Shown here: in pieces, positions 7,253-15,598 of the stretch
Layout of the letters: each line of letters opens with the position of its first letter
Numbering within the stretch: the first letter of the stretch is position 1
Assembly (NCBI RefSeq): GCF_000154905.1
Contig: NZ_GG770539.1
Coordinates: forward strand, 5,047,197 to 5,091,170
DNA from: Streptomyces sp. SPB074
GTDB taxonomy: Bacteria; Actinomycetota; Actinomycetes; Streptomycetales; Streptomycetaceae
Reading direction: 5' to 3'
Length of the DNA stretch: 43,974 nucleotides
Notes under the pieces: model-generated
What the model saw: only the letters and a program-made list of their open reading frames with translations
What the model was told of the DNA's origin: nothing
Databases searched by the model: none
Translations under genes and position numbers: made by a program

Positions 7253-7693
7253 ATGCAGCACCCCGTCCTCCTCGACGCCTACGCCGCCGAGGCCGCCACT
7301 GGCATCAAGGCCACCACCATCCGCCAGTGGCTCCGCCGAGGCCACCTCACCCACCACGGCTACGACAGGTACGGCCGCGTCCTCGTCGACCTCCGCGAGG
7401 TCCAGGCGCGTCAGGAGCGGGCGGCAGCGACACCACCTGTCACAGTGGGGGCACGTTCGGCGTACCCGCACACGGACACTGAGCCACCCGAGGGCCCCCG
7501 CCGACACGGCCGGGGGCCCTCGTCGTGTCACAGAACAGCAACTCCGCCTTCACGCCGCCTCCACGACTTCAACAATGACCCCTCAAGCACTCATCCCTTG
7601 GGGGACCATGAAGCGCACCGCGCCCGTCGCCGCCACCTGCGTACTCCTTCTCGCGGCTTCCGCGTGCAGTCACGACGACGAACCCGCCAGTAA
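7253..7693 (+). CDS. Small HTH (MerR/excisionase-like) protein; 3' end uncertain
   Basis: The first ~55 residues are a winged-helix/MerR-like DNA-binding domain (AYAAEAATGIKATTIRQWLRRG, then a wing YDRYGRVLVDLREV). Such small proteins often precede HNH-terminase modules in actinophages and act as regulators or excisionases. The open frame runs on to 7693, but residues after ~65 look like non-coding read-through: it passes a perfect terminator at 7490-7521 and overlaps the lipoprotein. If one C is missing near 7432 (ACACCACC for ACACCCACC), the gene would stop at 7482, just before the terminator. That ending is more likely. Confidence 0.7.
   Translation: MQHPVLLDAYAAEAATGIKATTIRQWLRRGHLTHHGYDRYGRVLVDLREVQARQERAAATPPVTVGARSAYPHTDTEPPEGPRRHGRGPSSCHRTATPPSRRLHDFNNDPSSTHPLGDHEAHRARRRHLRTPSRGFRVQSRRRTRQ
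7490..7521 (+). terminator. Strong stem-loop terminator
   Basis: GAGGGCCCCCG (7490-7500) and CGGGGGCCCTC (7511-7521) pair perfectly over 11 bp with a 10-base loop. It should end the transcript coming from the secreted-protein operon, before the lipoprotein gene. Confidence 0.85.
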
Positions 7694-8243
7694 GGCGACA
7701 ACGAGTACGCGCCCGGAGAAGCCATCCGCCGCAGCAGAGCCCACGAAGGCCGGCACGCCGGACGTGAAACCGCTCGGCGCCTCCGTGCGAACCGATGGTG
7801 CCGCCGATCCGATCGAAGGCAACGGCGGCGGCGTCCTCCAGATCACCCCCACCTCGGTGATCTACATGAAGTCCACGGGCTACGACGAGCCGGAGAACGG
7901 GCAGTTCCTCGTTGTCACCGTGAAGGAAAAGGCGATGACGGCCGCCCCCGCGTCTGAGGAAGCACCCATGGGTGGCGGCGGCTGGTCGTACATCGCCCCT
8001 GACGGGCAGGCCGTCTCTACTCTGACCGGCAATGCCACCAACGTCGTGCCTGACGGTTTCGAAGGCGGCGGGGCCATCGACCCCGGGACCTACCAGTGGA
8101 AATCCACTGTGTTCGACATCGGCCTCAAGCAGGCAGGCGGGACGCTGTCCTACAAGGACGGCGCAGGCGAAGTGTACCGCTGGAAGACGCCCGCCTCCAC
8201 CACCGGCCCCGAAGCCTCCAAGGTGGAGGCGTCCTTGAAGTAA
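7608..8243 (+). CDS. Putative prophage-encoded lipoprotein
   Basis: The protein has 211 residues from the ATG at 7608 (TTGGGGGACC upstream); an upstream ATG at 7575 is less likely. The N-terminus is a type II signal peptide with lipobox LAAS-AC around residue 20 (LLLAASACSHDDE), predicting lipid anchoring outside the membrane. A Lys/Pro/Ala/Thr-rich linker follows (about 22-55). The rest is beta-rich and resembles DUF4352-like, immunoglobulin-type extracellular domains (QFLVVTVKEK). It sits between a terminator and the packaging genes. Surface exposure in the lysogen is inferred. Confidence 0.8.
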   Translation: MKRTAPVAATCVLLLAASACSHDDEPASKATTSTRPEKPSAAAEPTKAGTPDVKPLGASVRTDGAADPIEGNGGGVLQITPTSVIYMKSTGYDEPENGQFLVVTVKEKAMTAAPASEEAPMGGGGWSYIAPDGQAVSTLTGNATNVVPDGFEGGGAIDPGTYQWKSTVFDIGLKQAGGTLSYKDGAGEVYRWKTPASTTGPEASKVEASLK

Positions 8244-8287
8244 CGCCCCGGTCCCAGCCGTCCGGGAATTCCGGCAGGAGGTACCCC

Positions 8288-8680
8288 GTGCCCACTCGCC
8301 CCCCTTCCCGATGCGGCGAGCCCGGGTGCTCGGCCTTCGCCACGAAGCGCGGCAGGTGCGACGAGCACCAGCCGATCGCCTGGGCCGGCCGCGACGACAA
8401 GGCCGGCCGATACGGGATCAGCTCAGGCAGGTGGCGCACCCTCAAGCGCGTCGCAGGCCGCGACGGTGAGTACTGCTACCGGTGCGGGGCCGAGCAGCCC
8501 AGCGCCGAGGACGACCCCGACGGCGAACTGCGGCTCCAGCTCGACCACATCACGCCCGTCAGCGAAGGCGGGGCCGTGGACGACCCCGAAAACCTCGGGC
8601 TCATCTGCGTGCCCTGCCACGAGGCCAAGAGCAAGGCCGAGGCCGCCCGCGGCAACGCCCGCAGACGACGCCGGAGGTGA
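8288..8680 (+). CDS. HNH endonuclease
   Basis: The protein has 130 residues from the GTG at 8288, with GGCAGGAGG at ideal spacing; the longer frame from 8096 lies inside the lipoprotein gene. An N-terminal zinc-finger-like segment has CGEPGC. The HNH core at residues ~65-120 has CYRCG, the LDHITPVSEGG catalytic histidine motif, the ENLGLICVPCHEAK finger and two CxxC pairs. HNH proteins next to TerS/TerL in HK97-type phages act with the terminase to cut at cos sites, which fits its place here. Confidence 0.93.
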   Translation: MPTRPPSRCGEPGCSAFATKRGRCDEHQPIAWAGRDDKAGRYGISSGRWRTLKRVAGRDGEYCYRCGAEQPSAEDDPDGELRLQLDHITPVSEGGAVDDPENLGLICVPCHEAKSKAEAARGNARRRRRR

Positions 8681-8683
8681 GCC

Positions 8684-8908
8684 GTGACCGACCCGCTCGC
8701 CGCCTACCGCGACCTCGTCGCCGCCGCCCAGAGGATCACCGCCGAGCGCGTCACCTACGGCCTCGTCACCCCCGAGGCCGAGCGCGCCTACGACCACGCC
8801 CTCACCTCCCTGCGGGGCCACCCCGGGGGTAGGGGAGTCGGGATTTCTGCACCCCCACCCCTGGGGCCCGCCGCGGTCAGCTTTCCGCGTGCGTGCACAG
8901 AATCTTGA
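8684..8908 (+). CDS. Small protein between HNH and terminase
   Basis: The GTG start is three bases after the HNH stop and is preceded by GGAGGTGAGCC. The first ~45 residues are helical and plausible (AYRDLVAAAQRITAERVTYG). From GHPGG onward the frame crosses a GC-rich inverted repeat and looks non-coding. A missing C near 8824 would end the protein at TAG around 8830. Function unknown. Confidence 0.5.
   Translation: MTDPLAAYRDLVAAAQRITAERVTYGLVTPEAERAYDHALTSLRGHPGGRGVGISAPPPLGPAAVSFPRACTES
8819..8866. other. Candidate packaging (cos) region
   Basis: An imperfect inverted repeat, CCCCGGGGGTAGGGG against CCCCCACCCCTGGGG, flanks GAGTCGGGATTTCTGCA directly upstream of the small terminase. Phages with an adjacent HNH nuclease commonly use cos packaging with the site near here. 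Position and symmetry are seen; the cos role is inferred. Confidence 0.35.
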
Positions 8909-8923
8909 AGGGGGGTCTTCCTG

Positions 8924-9379
8924 ATGGGACGGACCGCCCAGCCCGCCGCGCTTCGGCTGATCAAGGGCCGTGCGCCCGGCAAGGACTCCGCCGGCCGTGA
9001 GGTGAAGGCGGGGCCCGCCTTCAAGCGGCTCTCGCCGGAGGCGCCCGAGTGGCTGTCCGAGGAGGCCGCCGCCGAGTGGGCGCGCGTAGTGCCGGGCCTG
9101 GCCCGCCTTGACTTGCTCAAGCCGGAGGACCGCGCGGCCTTGGCCGCGTACTGCGAGGCGTGGGCCAGTTTCCGGGTGGCGACGGAGGCGGTTCAGCGGG
9201 AGGGGCTGACGATCGAGGCGAAGCAGGGGCTGCTCCCGCATCCGGCCGTGGGCATGGCGCGCGCGGCCGGGCGCGAGGTGCGGGCGTGGGCGGCGCATTT
9301 CGGGCTCACGCCGAGCACGGAGCAGGCGCTCGCGAGGGGGTCCGAGAATGAGCCGGACCCGGACAACCCCTTCGGGTAG
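8924..9379 (+). CDS. Terminase small subunit (P27 family)
   Basis: The protein has 151 residues and is preceded by AAGGGGGG. Typical P27-family features are the N-terminal LRLIKGRAPGKD segment, the central WLSEEAAAEWARVVPGLARL helix pair and DRAALAAYCEAWASF. TerS recognises the packaging site on the concatemer and brings in TerL. It overlaps the TerL start by 32 bases, so translation is probably coupled. Confidence 0.93.
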   Translation: MGRTAQPAALRLIKGRAPGKDSAGREVKAGPAFKRLSPEAPEWLSEEAAAEWARVVPGLARLDLLKPEDRAALAAYCEAWASFRVATEAVQREGLTIEAKQGLLPHPAVGMARAAGREVRAWAAHFGLTPSTEQALARGSENEPDPDNPFG

Positions 9380-11126
9380 GCGGTCGCCGAAGGTCCCGGC
9401 CGCGTACCAGGATGAGGAGCTGCTCGCGCGGCTCAAGCTGTCGCCCGAGGTGGCGTGGTACCTGACCGAGCGGGGTGTCCCGCTGCCGGACTGCCCGTCG
9501 CTGGTCAAGGCGCCCGAGCCTCGGGACGCACCCGGCGCGGCGTTCGACGGGGAGCGCGTCGACCGCGTGCTGCGGGCTTTCCAGCAGCTCCGGCACACGC
9601 AGGGCGCGCTGGCGGGACAGCCGCTGCGGCCGGACCCCTGGCAAGTCGCGTACATCCTGGCTCCGATCTTCGGGTGGGTGCACTGGGACGACGGCGCCGG
9701 TATGTACGTGCGGATCATCCGCGAGGCGTATGTCGACGTCCCCCGCAAGAACGGCAAGACCACCTTGGGCGGCGGGATCGCCCTGTACATGATGGGCGGG
9801 GACGGCGAGCCGGGGGCGCAGGTCATCACGGCCGCCGTGACGAAGGAGCAGGCCCGGCTCCTCTACGGGCCCGTGAAGGCGATCGTGGAGAAGTCCCCGG
9901 CGCTCAGTCGGGTCATGCAGCCGCTCGCCTCGGCCATCCTGCACCCGAAGACGGACAGCTACTTCAAGCCGGTGTCCTCGCTGGCGGGCGCGCAGCACGG
10001 CCTCAACCTGCACTGCGGGCTGGTCGATGAGCTGCACGAGCACAAGACGCCCGAGCTGGTCGAGACGATCGAGTCGGGCACGGGCTCGCGCCGTCAGCCG
10101 CTGATCTTCATCATCACGACGGCGGACGCGGGCAAGCGCGAGTCGGTCTACCAGCGCAAGCGCGAGCGGGTCGAGCAGCTCGCGCGCGGCGCCTACCGGG
10201 CGCCGTCCGTGTACGGCGTGGTGTTCGCGGCGGAGAAGGACGACGACCCGTTCGCCGAGGAGACGTGGAAGAAGGCGAACCCCGGGTACGGGGTGAGCCC
10301 GACGCGCGCGTACCTGCGCACGGCGGCGGAGAAGGCCCAGCAGTCCCCTGCCGAGCTGGCGTCCTTCCTGCGCCTGCACCTGGGCATCCGCACGAAGCAG
10401 GTCACGAAGTTCTTGACGCTGGAGTCGTGGACGCTCAACGGGGCGATGGTCGATGAGGCCACGCTCGCCGGCCGTGAGGCGTATGGCGGCCTGGACCTCG
10501 GCGCGGTGAGCGACCTCAACGCGCTCGCGTGGCTTTTCCCGGACGACCGGGACGGCAGCGTGGACTTGCTGCTGCGCTTCTGGACGCCCGAGGACAACAT
10601 CAAGGACCTCGACCGGCGGACGGCAGGGAGCGCCTCGGTGTGGGTGCGTGAGGGCTGGCTGCGGACGACGCCGGGCAACGTGACGGACTACGAGGTCATC
10701 GGCGCCCAGATCCGGAAGGACCTCGACGCGTTCGACGTCAAGTCGCTGGGCTTCGACCGGTGGTCGTCCACGCCGCTCACGAACTCGCTGGAGGGCGAGC
10801 GCGCGCCGATGGTGGGCGTCGGGCAGGGCTACAAGACCATGTCGCCCGCGCTCAAGGCCGTGCAGCGGCTTCTGCTCCAGGGGGCATCGCAGGTACAGGC
10901 CGGGGGCCGGCCGATGCTGCGGCACGGCGGTAACCCGGTCATGGCGTGGATGGTCGACAACCTCGCCGTGGCAGTGGATGACGCGGGCAACGTCAAGCCG
11001 TCGAAGGCCAGCGCCGGGGACAAGATCGACGGCGTCTCCGCGCTGTGCGACGCGATGTCGGAAGTACTGGCGCGCCCGCCGAAGCGGACGAGCGCCTACG
11101 AGGACGCGGAGTTCGAAGCGATCTGA
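9348..11126 (+). CDS. Terminase large subunit (ATPase/nuclease)
   Basis: The 592-residue packaging motor has a Walker A-like VPRKNGKTT at about residue 131 and Walker B GLVDELHE at about 225. The RNase H-like nuclease domain follows, with Asp in GGLDLGAVSD (~382), Asp in LGFDRWSS (~468) and Asp in DKIDGVSAL (~560). Length and order match HK97-type TerL (Terminase_1). It docks on the portal and pumps DNA with ATP hydrolysis, and the nuclease makes the end cuts. It is followed by the portal gene after 15 bases, with GAGGAGGGGG as its ribosome site. Confidence 0.95.
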   Translation: MSRTRTTPSGRRSPKVPAAYQDEELLARLKLSPEVAWYLTERGVPLPDCPSLVKAPEPRDAPGAAFDGERVDRVLRAFQQLRHTQGALAGQPLRPDPWQVAYILAPIFGWVHWDDGAGMYVRIIREAYVDVPRKNGKTTLGGGIALYMMGGDGEPGAQVITAAVTKEQARLLYGPVKAIVEKSPALSRVMQPLASAILHPKTDSYFKPVSSLAGAQHGLNLHCGLVDELHEHKTPELVETIESGTGSRRQPLIFIITTADAGKRESVYQRKRERVEQLARGAYRAPSVYGVVFAAEKDDDPFAEETWKKANPGYGVSPTRAYLRTAAEKAQQSPAELASFLRLHLGIRTKQVTKFLTLESWTLNGAMVDEATLAGREAYGGLDLGAVSDLNALAWLFPDDRDGSVDLLLRFWTPEDNIKDLDRRTAGSASVWVREGWLRTTPGNVTDYEVIGAQIRKDLDAFDVKSLGFDRWSSTPLTNSLEGERAPMVGVGQGYKTMSPALKAVQRLLLQGASQVQAGGRPMLRHGGNPVMAWMVDNLAVAVDDAGNVKPSKASAGDKIDGVSALCDAMSEVLARPPKRTSAYEDAEFEAI

Positions 11127-11141
11127 GGAGGGGGGCCGCTC

Positions 11142-13169
11142 ATGGCGTGGTGGCGCCGCAACAAGCAGAATGATCAGGCCGCGCTCCCCGCGAAGGCGGC
11201 GGAAGGCTTCGGGGACCTGGACGCGCTCAGCGCCTACGTCACGGCGCACGGCATCCGCATTGTCGATCCGGGCATCCCGCTCTCGGCCTACGCGGATACC
11301 GCGGCGGCCGGGGACGTGTGGCGCACTCAGCCCAGCGTGCGGAAGGTCGCGGACTACATCGCGCGGGCGATCTCCACGATCCCCTGGCACGTGTACGAGC
11401 GGGTGTCGGACACGGACCGCCGTCGCGTCTCCGGTCACCCCCTCGCCCAGCTTCTCGGCGCTCCGGGCCCGTACCGCACTCCGTCGCGGCTGTGGCACGG
11501 CGTGCTCGTGGACTGGCTGATCTACGACCGGTGGTGCGTTCAAGTCCTCCCGTCCGCCGACACGGCGAGCGGGTGGGAGCTGCGGCGCATTCCCGCGCGG
11601 CTCATGCACGTGCTCGCCGACGACTTCGACGGGGTCGCAGCCCTGTACCTGACCGACCCGCACGGGCGCGCGCAGGAGGTGCAGTCCGAAGGGTTCCTCT
11701 TCGACCACGGGTACGCGAACGTGGGCGCGGACGGCACGAGTCCGATGGACACGCTGCGGCAGATCCTCGCCGAGCAGACCGAGGCCGTCGAGTGGCGGCG
11801 CCAGGTGTGGAAGAACGGCGCCCGCGTCCCGACCGTCATCGAGCGTCCCGCCGACGCCCCAGCTTGGTCGGCTACCGCGAAGAGCCGGTTCACGGAGGCG
11901 TTCAACGCGTTCATCGGGCGGGCCGGGCAGGCGGGCGGCACGCCGATCCTGGAAGACGGCATGAAGCTCGTCACCCTCTCCGCGTTCAACCCGCGTGAGG
12001 CGCAGGACATCGAAGGCCGGCGCCTGACGGACATCGAGGTCGCCTCCGCGTACCACATCCCTCCGGAGCTGGTGGGCGCGAGGGAGGGGACTTTCAGCAA
12101 CGTCGACGCGTTCCGCCAGATGCTTTACACGCACAGCCTGGGGCCGACGATCACGCAACTCCAGGACGTCCTCAACGTCATGCTCGTCCCGCTCATCGCC
12201 CCCGGCAGCAACCTGTACGTCGAGGCGAACGTCGAGGCGAAGCTGCGCGGCAGCTTCCTGGAGCAGGCTCAGCTCCTCCAGACCGCTGTGGGCGCCCCGT
12301 ACATGACGCGCGCGGAGGGCCGGACGGTGCTGAACCTGCCGCGCCTGGAGGGTACGGACGAGCTGATCACGCCGCTCAACGTGGTCGAGGGCGGCCTCGC
12401 GTCGCCCCGGGACACGGCGCCGAAGCCGGAGGACCAGCAGCTCCCAAAAGCGGGCGGCCGTCTGCGGCTGGTGAAGAGCGGGCGGCCGGATGACCTCGGG
12501 ACGGCGAAGGAGGAGCGGCAGGCCCTCACGGACGCGTTGACCGGGTGGGCTGAGCGGCAGGCCGAGGGCCTGCTGGAGCGCGCGAGCGCGAAGGCGGACG
12601 GGCCGCCGGACTTCTACACCCTGTGGGCGGTCTCCTCCCCGGAGCGCCAGGAGCAGCTCGCCGCGCTGCTGGCCGCGCACGGTCTGCGCCTGGCGCAGGT
12701 CGGCGCCTGGGAGGTTCTCGCCGAGTTCAACCCGGACGCGGAGGGCTGGGACGCCGCCGTGATGGAGGCGTGGCTGGTGAAGGCGGCCGCGTCCCACGCC
12801 GCGCAGTACGAGCAAGCCGGGTACGCGGCGGCGGCCGACGCGGTCCGTGAGGACGGCGACTGGCGGGACAACCTCCGCGCGGGCATGGCCGCGTGGGTGA
12901 CGGCGGGCGCCGTGCGGGCGGCGACCGCCGGTACGGAGGCGCTCAGCTTCGGATCGCACGACGCGGCCGGCGCCTCCGGGCTGACCCGCAAGGTTTGGCG
13001 CACGGGCGGGCGGAACCCGCGGCCGAGCCACGAGGCGCTCGACGGCGAGGCTGTCGCGCTGGACGACGTGTTCGGCAACGGGCTGCGCTGGCCCGGCGAC
13101 GGGCGCGGTGACGTGGATGAGACTGCGGGCTGCAACTGCTCGCTCGACTACACCCGAGAGGGGGGCTGA
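11142..13169 (+). CDS. Portal protein with C-terminal MuF-like domain
   Basis: The protein has 675 residues, far longer than a usual HK97 portal (about 400-450). Residues ~1-430 are the portal (VWRTQPSVRKVADYIARAI near the start, then VASAYHIPPELVG and AFRQMLYTHSLGPTITQL). After a linker, residues ~480-675 resemble a phage head-morphogenesis (SPP1 gp7/MuF-type) domain ending in the signature PSHEALDGEAVALDDVF...NGLRWPGD...GCNCSLDY. The two functions, normally separate genes, are joined in one frame. The portal forms the dodecameric DNA gate; MuF proteins are minor head proteins often injected with DNA. Confidence 0.9.
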   Translation: MAWWRRNKQNDQAALPAKAAEGFGDLDALSAYVTAHGIRIVDPGIPLSAYADTAAAGDVWRTQPSVRKVADYIARAISTIPWHVYERVSDTDRRRVSGHPLAQLLGAPGPYRTPSRLWHGVLVDWLIYDRWCVQVLPSADTASGWELRRIPARLMHVLADDFDGVAALYLTDPHGRAQEVQSEGFLFDHGYANVGADGTSPMDTLRQILAEQTEAVEWRRQVWKNGARVPTVIERPADAPAWSATAKSRFTEAFNAFIGRAGQAGGTPILEDGMKLVTLSAFNPREAQDIEGRRLTDIEVASAYHIPPELVGAREGTFSNVDAFRQMLYTHSLGPTITQLQDVLNVMLVPLIAPGSNLYVEANVEAKLRGSFLEQAQLLQTAVGAPYMTRAEGRTVLNLPRLEGTDELITPLNVVEGGLASPRDTAPKPEDQQLPKAGGRLRLVKSGRPDDLGTAKEERQALTDALTGWAERQAEGLLERASAKADGPPDFYTLWAVSSPERQEQLAALLAAHGLRLAQVGAWEVLAEFNPDAEGWDAAVMEAWLVKAAASHAAQYEQAGYAAAADAVREDGDWRDNLRAGMAAWVTAGAVRAATAGTEALSFGSHDAAGASGLTRKVWRTGGRNPRPSHEALDGEAVALDDVFGNGLRWPGDGRGDVDETAGCNCSLDYTREGG

Positions 13170-13172
13170 GAC

Positions 13173-13985
13173 GTGCCCCGCACCAAGGAAGCACCCGCGC
13201 GGATCAAGGCGGCGGGCCCTGCCGACGGGCTCGGCGAGGGCCAGTTCCGCGCGCTCGTGAGCGTGTTCGGCAACGAGGACAGCATGGGCGACGTCATCGC
13301 CCCGGGCGCGTTCGCGCAGGTCCTCGCGGAGTGGAAAGCCTCCGGGGACCCGATCCCGGTCGTGTGGGCGCACAAGTGTGCCGATCCCTTCGCGCATATC
13401 GGCTCCGTGCTGGAGGCCACCGAGACGCCGGACGGCCTGGAGGTCCTCGCGCAGATCGAGGACTTGGACACCAACCCCACCGCGCTCCACGTGCACGGGC
13501 TCCTCAAGGGCCGTCGTATCAAGCAGTTCAGCTTCGCCTACGAGGTGGGTGAGGGCGGGTGGGTGGACACCGACGACACGGCCGCGCACCCGTGGGGCGG
13601 CTACTACGAGATCAAGCGATTCAGCAGCCTGTTCGAGGTGGGCCCCTGCCTGGTCGGCGCCAACCAGGAGACCGAACTCCTGGCGGCGAAGGCGCGCGAT
13701 CTCGCGCGCGGTGCGAAGGAGGGGCGGGTCCTGGCGGGCGCGCACTACGACCGGCTCGTCTCCGCGCACGCGGCGATCGGTGAGGTCCTCGCCGCCGCCG
13801 AGCCTCAGAAGACTTTCCGGCCCGAGCCCGCGGGCCGGGCCACCCCCGTACTGGAGACCGGCCAGCCGCCGGCCGAGGAGACCGCCGCCGCCCCCGGGGC
13901 CGCCGCGAAGTCGCCCGGTCTCACGCCCGCCCAGGTCGCCGCATGGGTCACCACCACGACGTTGACCACCAGGAGGTCACGATGA
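13173..13985 (+). CDS. Prohead protease (HK97 family, S78)
   Basis: The protein has 270 residues from the GTG at 13173, three bases after the portal stop. Motifs are VFGNEDSMGDVIAPGAF near residue 30, the His of PVVWAHKCADPF (~66) and the Ser of KQFSFAYEV (~118), which form the serine protease active site. The Ala/Pro-rich C-terminal tail after ~200 is probably cleaved off or acts as a scaffold. It processes the capsid delta domain during prohead maturation. The stop overlaps the capsid start by four bases (ATGA). Confidence 0.93.
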   Translation: MPRTKEAPARIKAAGPADGLGEGQFRALVSVFGNEDSMGDVIAPGAFAQVLAEWKASGDPIPVVWAHKCADPFAHIGSVLEATETPDGLEVLAQIEDLDTNPTALHVHGLLKGRRIKQFSFAYEVGEGGWVDTDDTAAHPWGGYYEIKRFSSLFEVGPCLVGANQETELLAAKARDLARGAKEGRVLAGAHYDRLVSAHAAIGEVLAAAEPQKTFRPEPAGRATPVLETGQPPAEETAAAPGAAAKSPGLTPAQVAAWVTTTTLTTRRSR

Positions 13986-15271
13986 CGCTGCGCGAGCAGC
14001 CCAAGCAGGCCCTCGACCGCGCGGCGGAGATCGCCCAGAAGGCGCGGGACGAGGACCGAGAGTTCACCGAGGACGAGGTCACCGAGATTGGGCAGCTCCG
14101 CGAGAAGGTCGCGGAGCTGGAGCCGAAGGTGAAGGCGGCGGACGCGGCGCGGGCTGCCGCCGACGAGATGGCGGGGAAGGCGGCGGGCAGCCGCCCCGCG
14201 CCCGCCGCGCGCCCCCAGGTCAAGGACCGCCAGGAGCAGGCCGACGAGGGCACGTTCGGCACCCGCTTCGTGAAGTCCGGCCTGTACGAGCAGTTCCGCA
14301 AGGCCCACCCGTCCGGGCTCAGCGAGGGCTCGGCCGTCAACATCGGCCGCGTCAACATCGGCTCGCTCGACGACTGGGCGCGCGGGTGGAAGGCCACGGC
14401 CGCGCCGCTCCAGGTCGGGCTCGGCCACGTCGCCCCGGTGCGGATGCCGATGGTCGACCAGGTCGACCGCGACAACCTCACCATCCTCGACCTCATCAGC
14501 AGTGGCACCGCGTCCGGCGCGTTCGAGTACCTCCAGGTCACTGGCGTCACTCGCAACGCCGCCGTCGTGGCGGACGAGATCCTGCCCGGCGACGCCGACA
14601 CCGCCCTCAAGCCGACCTCCTCGATCCAGACGGAGCTGGCGGACGCGAAGCCGTACACCTACGCGGATGGCTACGACGTCACCAACGCCCTCCTGTCCGA
14701 CGCGCCCGCCCTGGCGTCGTACATGGACAACGAGCTGCGCTACTCGCTCGACTCCGTGATCGAGGACAAGCTGCTCAACGGCACGGGCACGAACGGGCAG
14801 CCCAAGGGCCTGCTGCACACCACGGGCGTGCAGTCGCTCACCTACACGCCGGGCGCGGATGCCATGGCGCAGGTCAAGGCGATCCGGCAGGCCATCACGA
14901 AGGTGACGCAGCTCCCGGGCGGCAATGTGACCGCCGTCCTCATGTCGCCCGAGAACGACGAGGCGTGGGACCTTCTCCAGGACGCCAACGACCGGTTCTT
15001 CGGTCAGGGCCTGTTCGGTCAGGGGCCGTCCACCTCGTGGGGGCGCACGCGCGCGCTCTCGCAGCGCCTCACGCCGGGCACCGTGATCCTCGGCGACTGG
15101 CGGCAGATGGCGCTCCTCGACGTCGAGGGCCTGAGCGTCATGGCGTTCAACCAGCACGCCGACTACGCCCGCCGCAACCTCGTCTACGTGCGCGCCGAGC
15201 TGCGCGCCGAGCAGGTCATCTGGAAGCCGAACCGGCTCATCGTCGTGAGCCCCGAGGCCGAGGAGGGCTGA
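13982..15271 (+). CDS. Major capsid protein (HK97 fold)
   Basis: The protein has 429 residues from the ATG at 13982 with GGAGGT upstream. Residues ~1-75 are a charged coiled coil (delta domain) that serves as internal scaffold. An Ala/Pro-rich linker follows and then the HK97 core, with FEYLQVTGVTRNAAVVADE, PYTYADGYDVTNALLSDAP, DKLLNGTGTNGQPKGLL, NVTAVLMSPENDEAWDL and a final GLSVMAFNQHADYARRNLV. These are hallmarks of phage_capsid family members. The protease gene upstream would cut after the scaffold segment. Confidence 0.95.
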   Translation: MTLREQPKQALDRAAEIAQKARDEDREFTEDEVTEIGQLREKVAELEPKVKAADAARAAADEMAGKAAGSRPAPAARPQVKDRQEQADEGTFGTRFVKSGLYEQFRKAHPSGLSEGSAVNIGRVNIGSLDDWARGWKATAAPLQVGLGHVAPVRMPMVDQVDRDNLTILDLISSGTASGAFEYLQVTGVTRNAAVVADEILPGDADTALKPTSSIQTELADAKPYTYADGYDVTNALLSDAPALASYMDNELRYSLDSVIEDKLLNGTGTNGQPKGLLHTTGVQSLTYTPGADAMAQVKAIRQAITKVTQLPGGNVTAVLMSPENDEAWDLLQDANDRFFGQGLFGQGPSTSWGRTRALSQRLTPGTVILGDWRQMALLDVEGLSVMAFNQHADYARRNLVYVRAELRAEQVIWKPNRLIVVSPEAEEG

Positions 15272-15274
15272 CCC

Positions 15275-15598
15275 GTGCCCGAGCACAAGATGATCGTCAT
15301 GGGCGGCATCCGGGTGCGCGCGGAGGACGCGGACCGCTACCGCGCCCGCCCGCTCGGGCGCTCGGGCCCGCTCACCGTGGCGCAGGCGAACCCCGTACCG
15401 CTGGCGCCGGACGCGGCCTTCGACCCGGGTGCGCACGACGTGCACGGCGTCCTGGCGCATCTCGCCGACGCGGACCCGGCGGAGACCGCCCGCGTCCTCG
15501 ACGCCGAGGCGAACGGGAAGGGCCGCAAGACCCTGACCGACCGACGCGACGAGCTGCTCGCCGCCGCACAGGAGCGAGCCGATGGCGCCGGGGCCTGA
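15275..15598 (+). CDS. Hypothetical capsid-linked protein
   Basis: The protein has 107 residues from the GTG at 15275, three bases after the capsid stop. It begins MPEHKMIVMGGIRVRAEDADRYRA and contains GAHDVHGVLAHLADADPAETARVLDAE, an amphipathic helical segment. It overlaps the next gene by 17 bases. Small proteins in this place are common in actinophages, and some are head decoration or assembly factors; nothing here proves that. Confidence 0.75.
   Translation: MPEHKMIVMGGIRVRAEDADRYRARPLGRSGPLTVAQANPVPLAPDAAFDPGAHDVHGVLAHLADADPAETARVLDAEANGKGRKTLTDRRDELLAAAQERADGAGA

Noticed and set aside
9306..13769. A 1487-residue open frame on the minus strand opposite terminase, portal and protease
   Set aside because: It is an antisense shadow of high-GC coding with Arg/Val/Leu repeats and no domain. 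The plus-strand genes there are all recognisable phage proteins.
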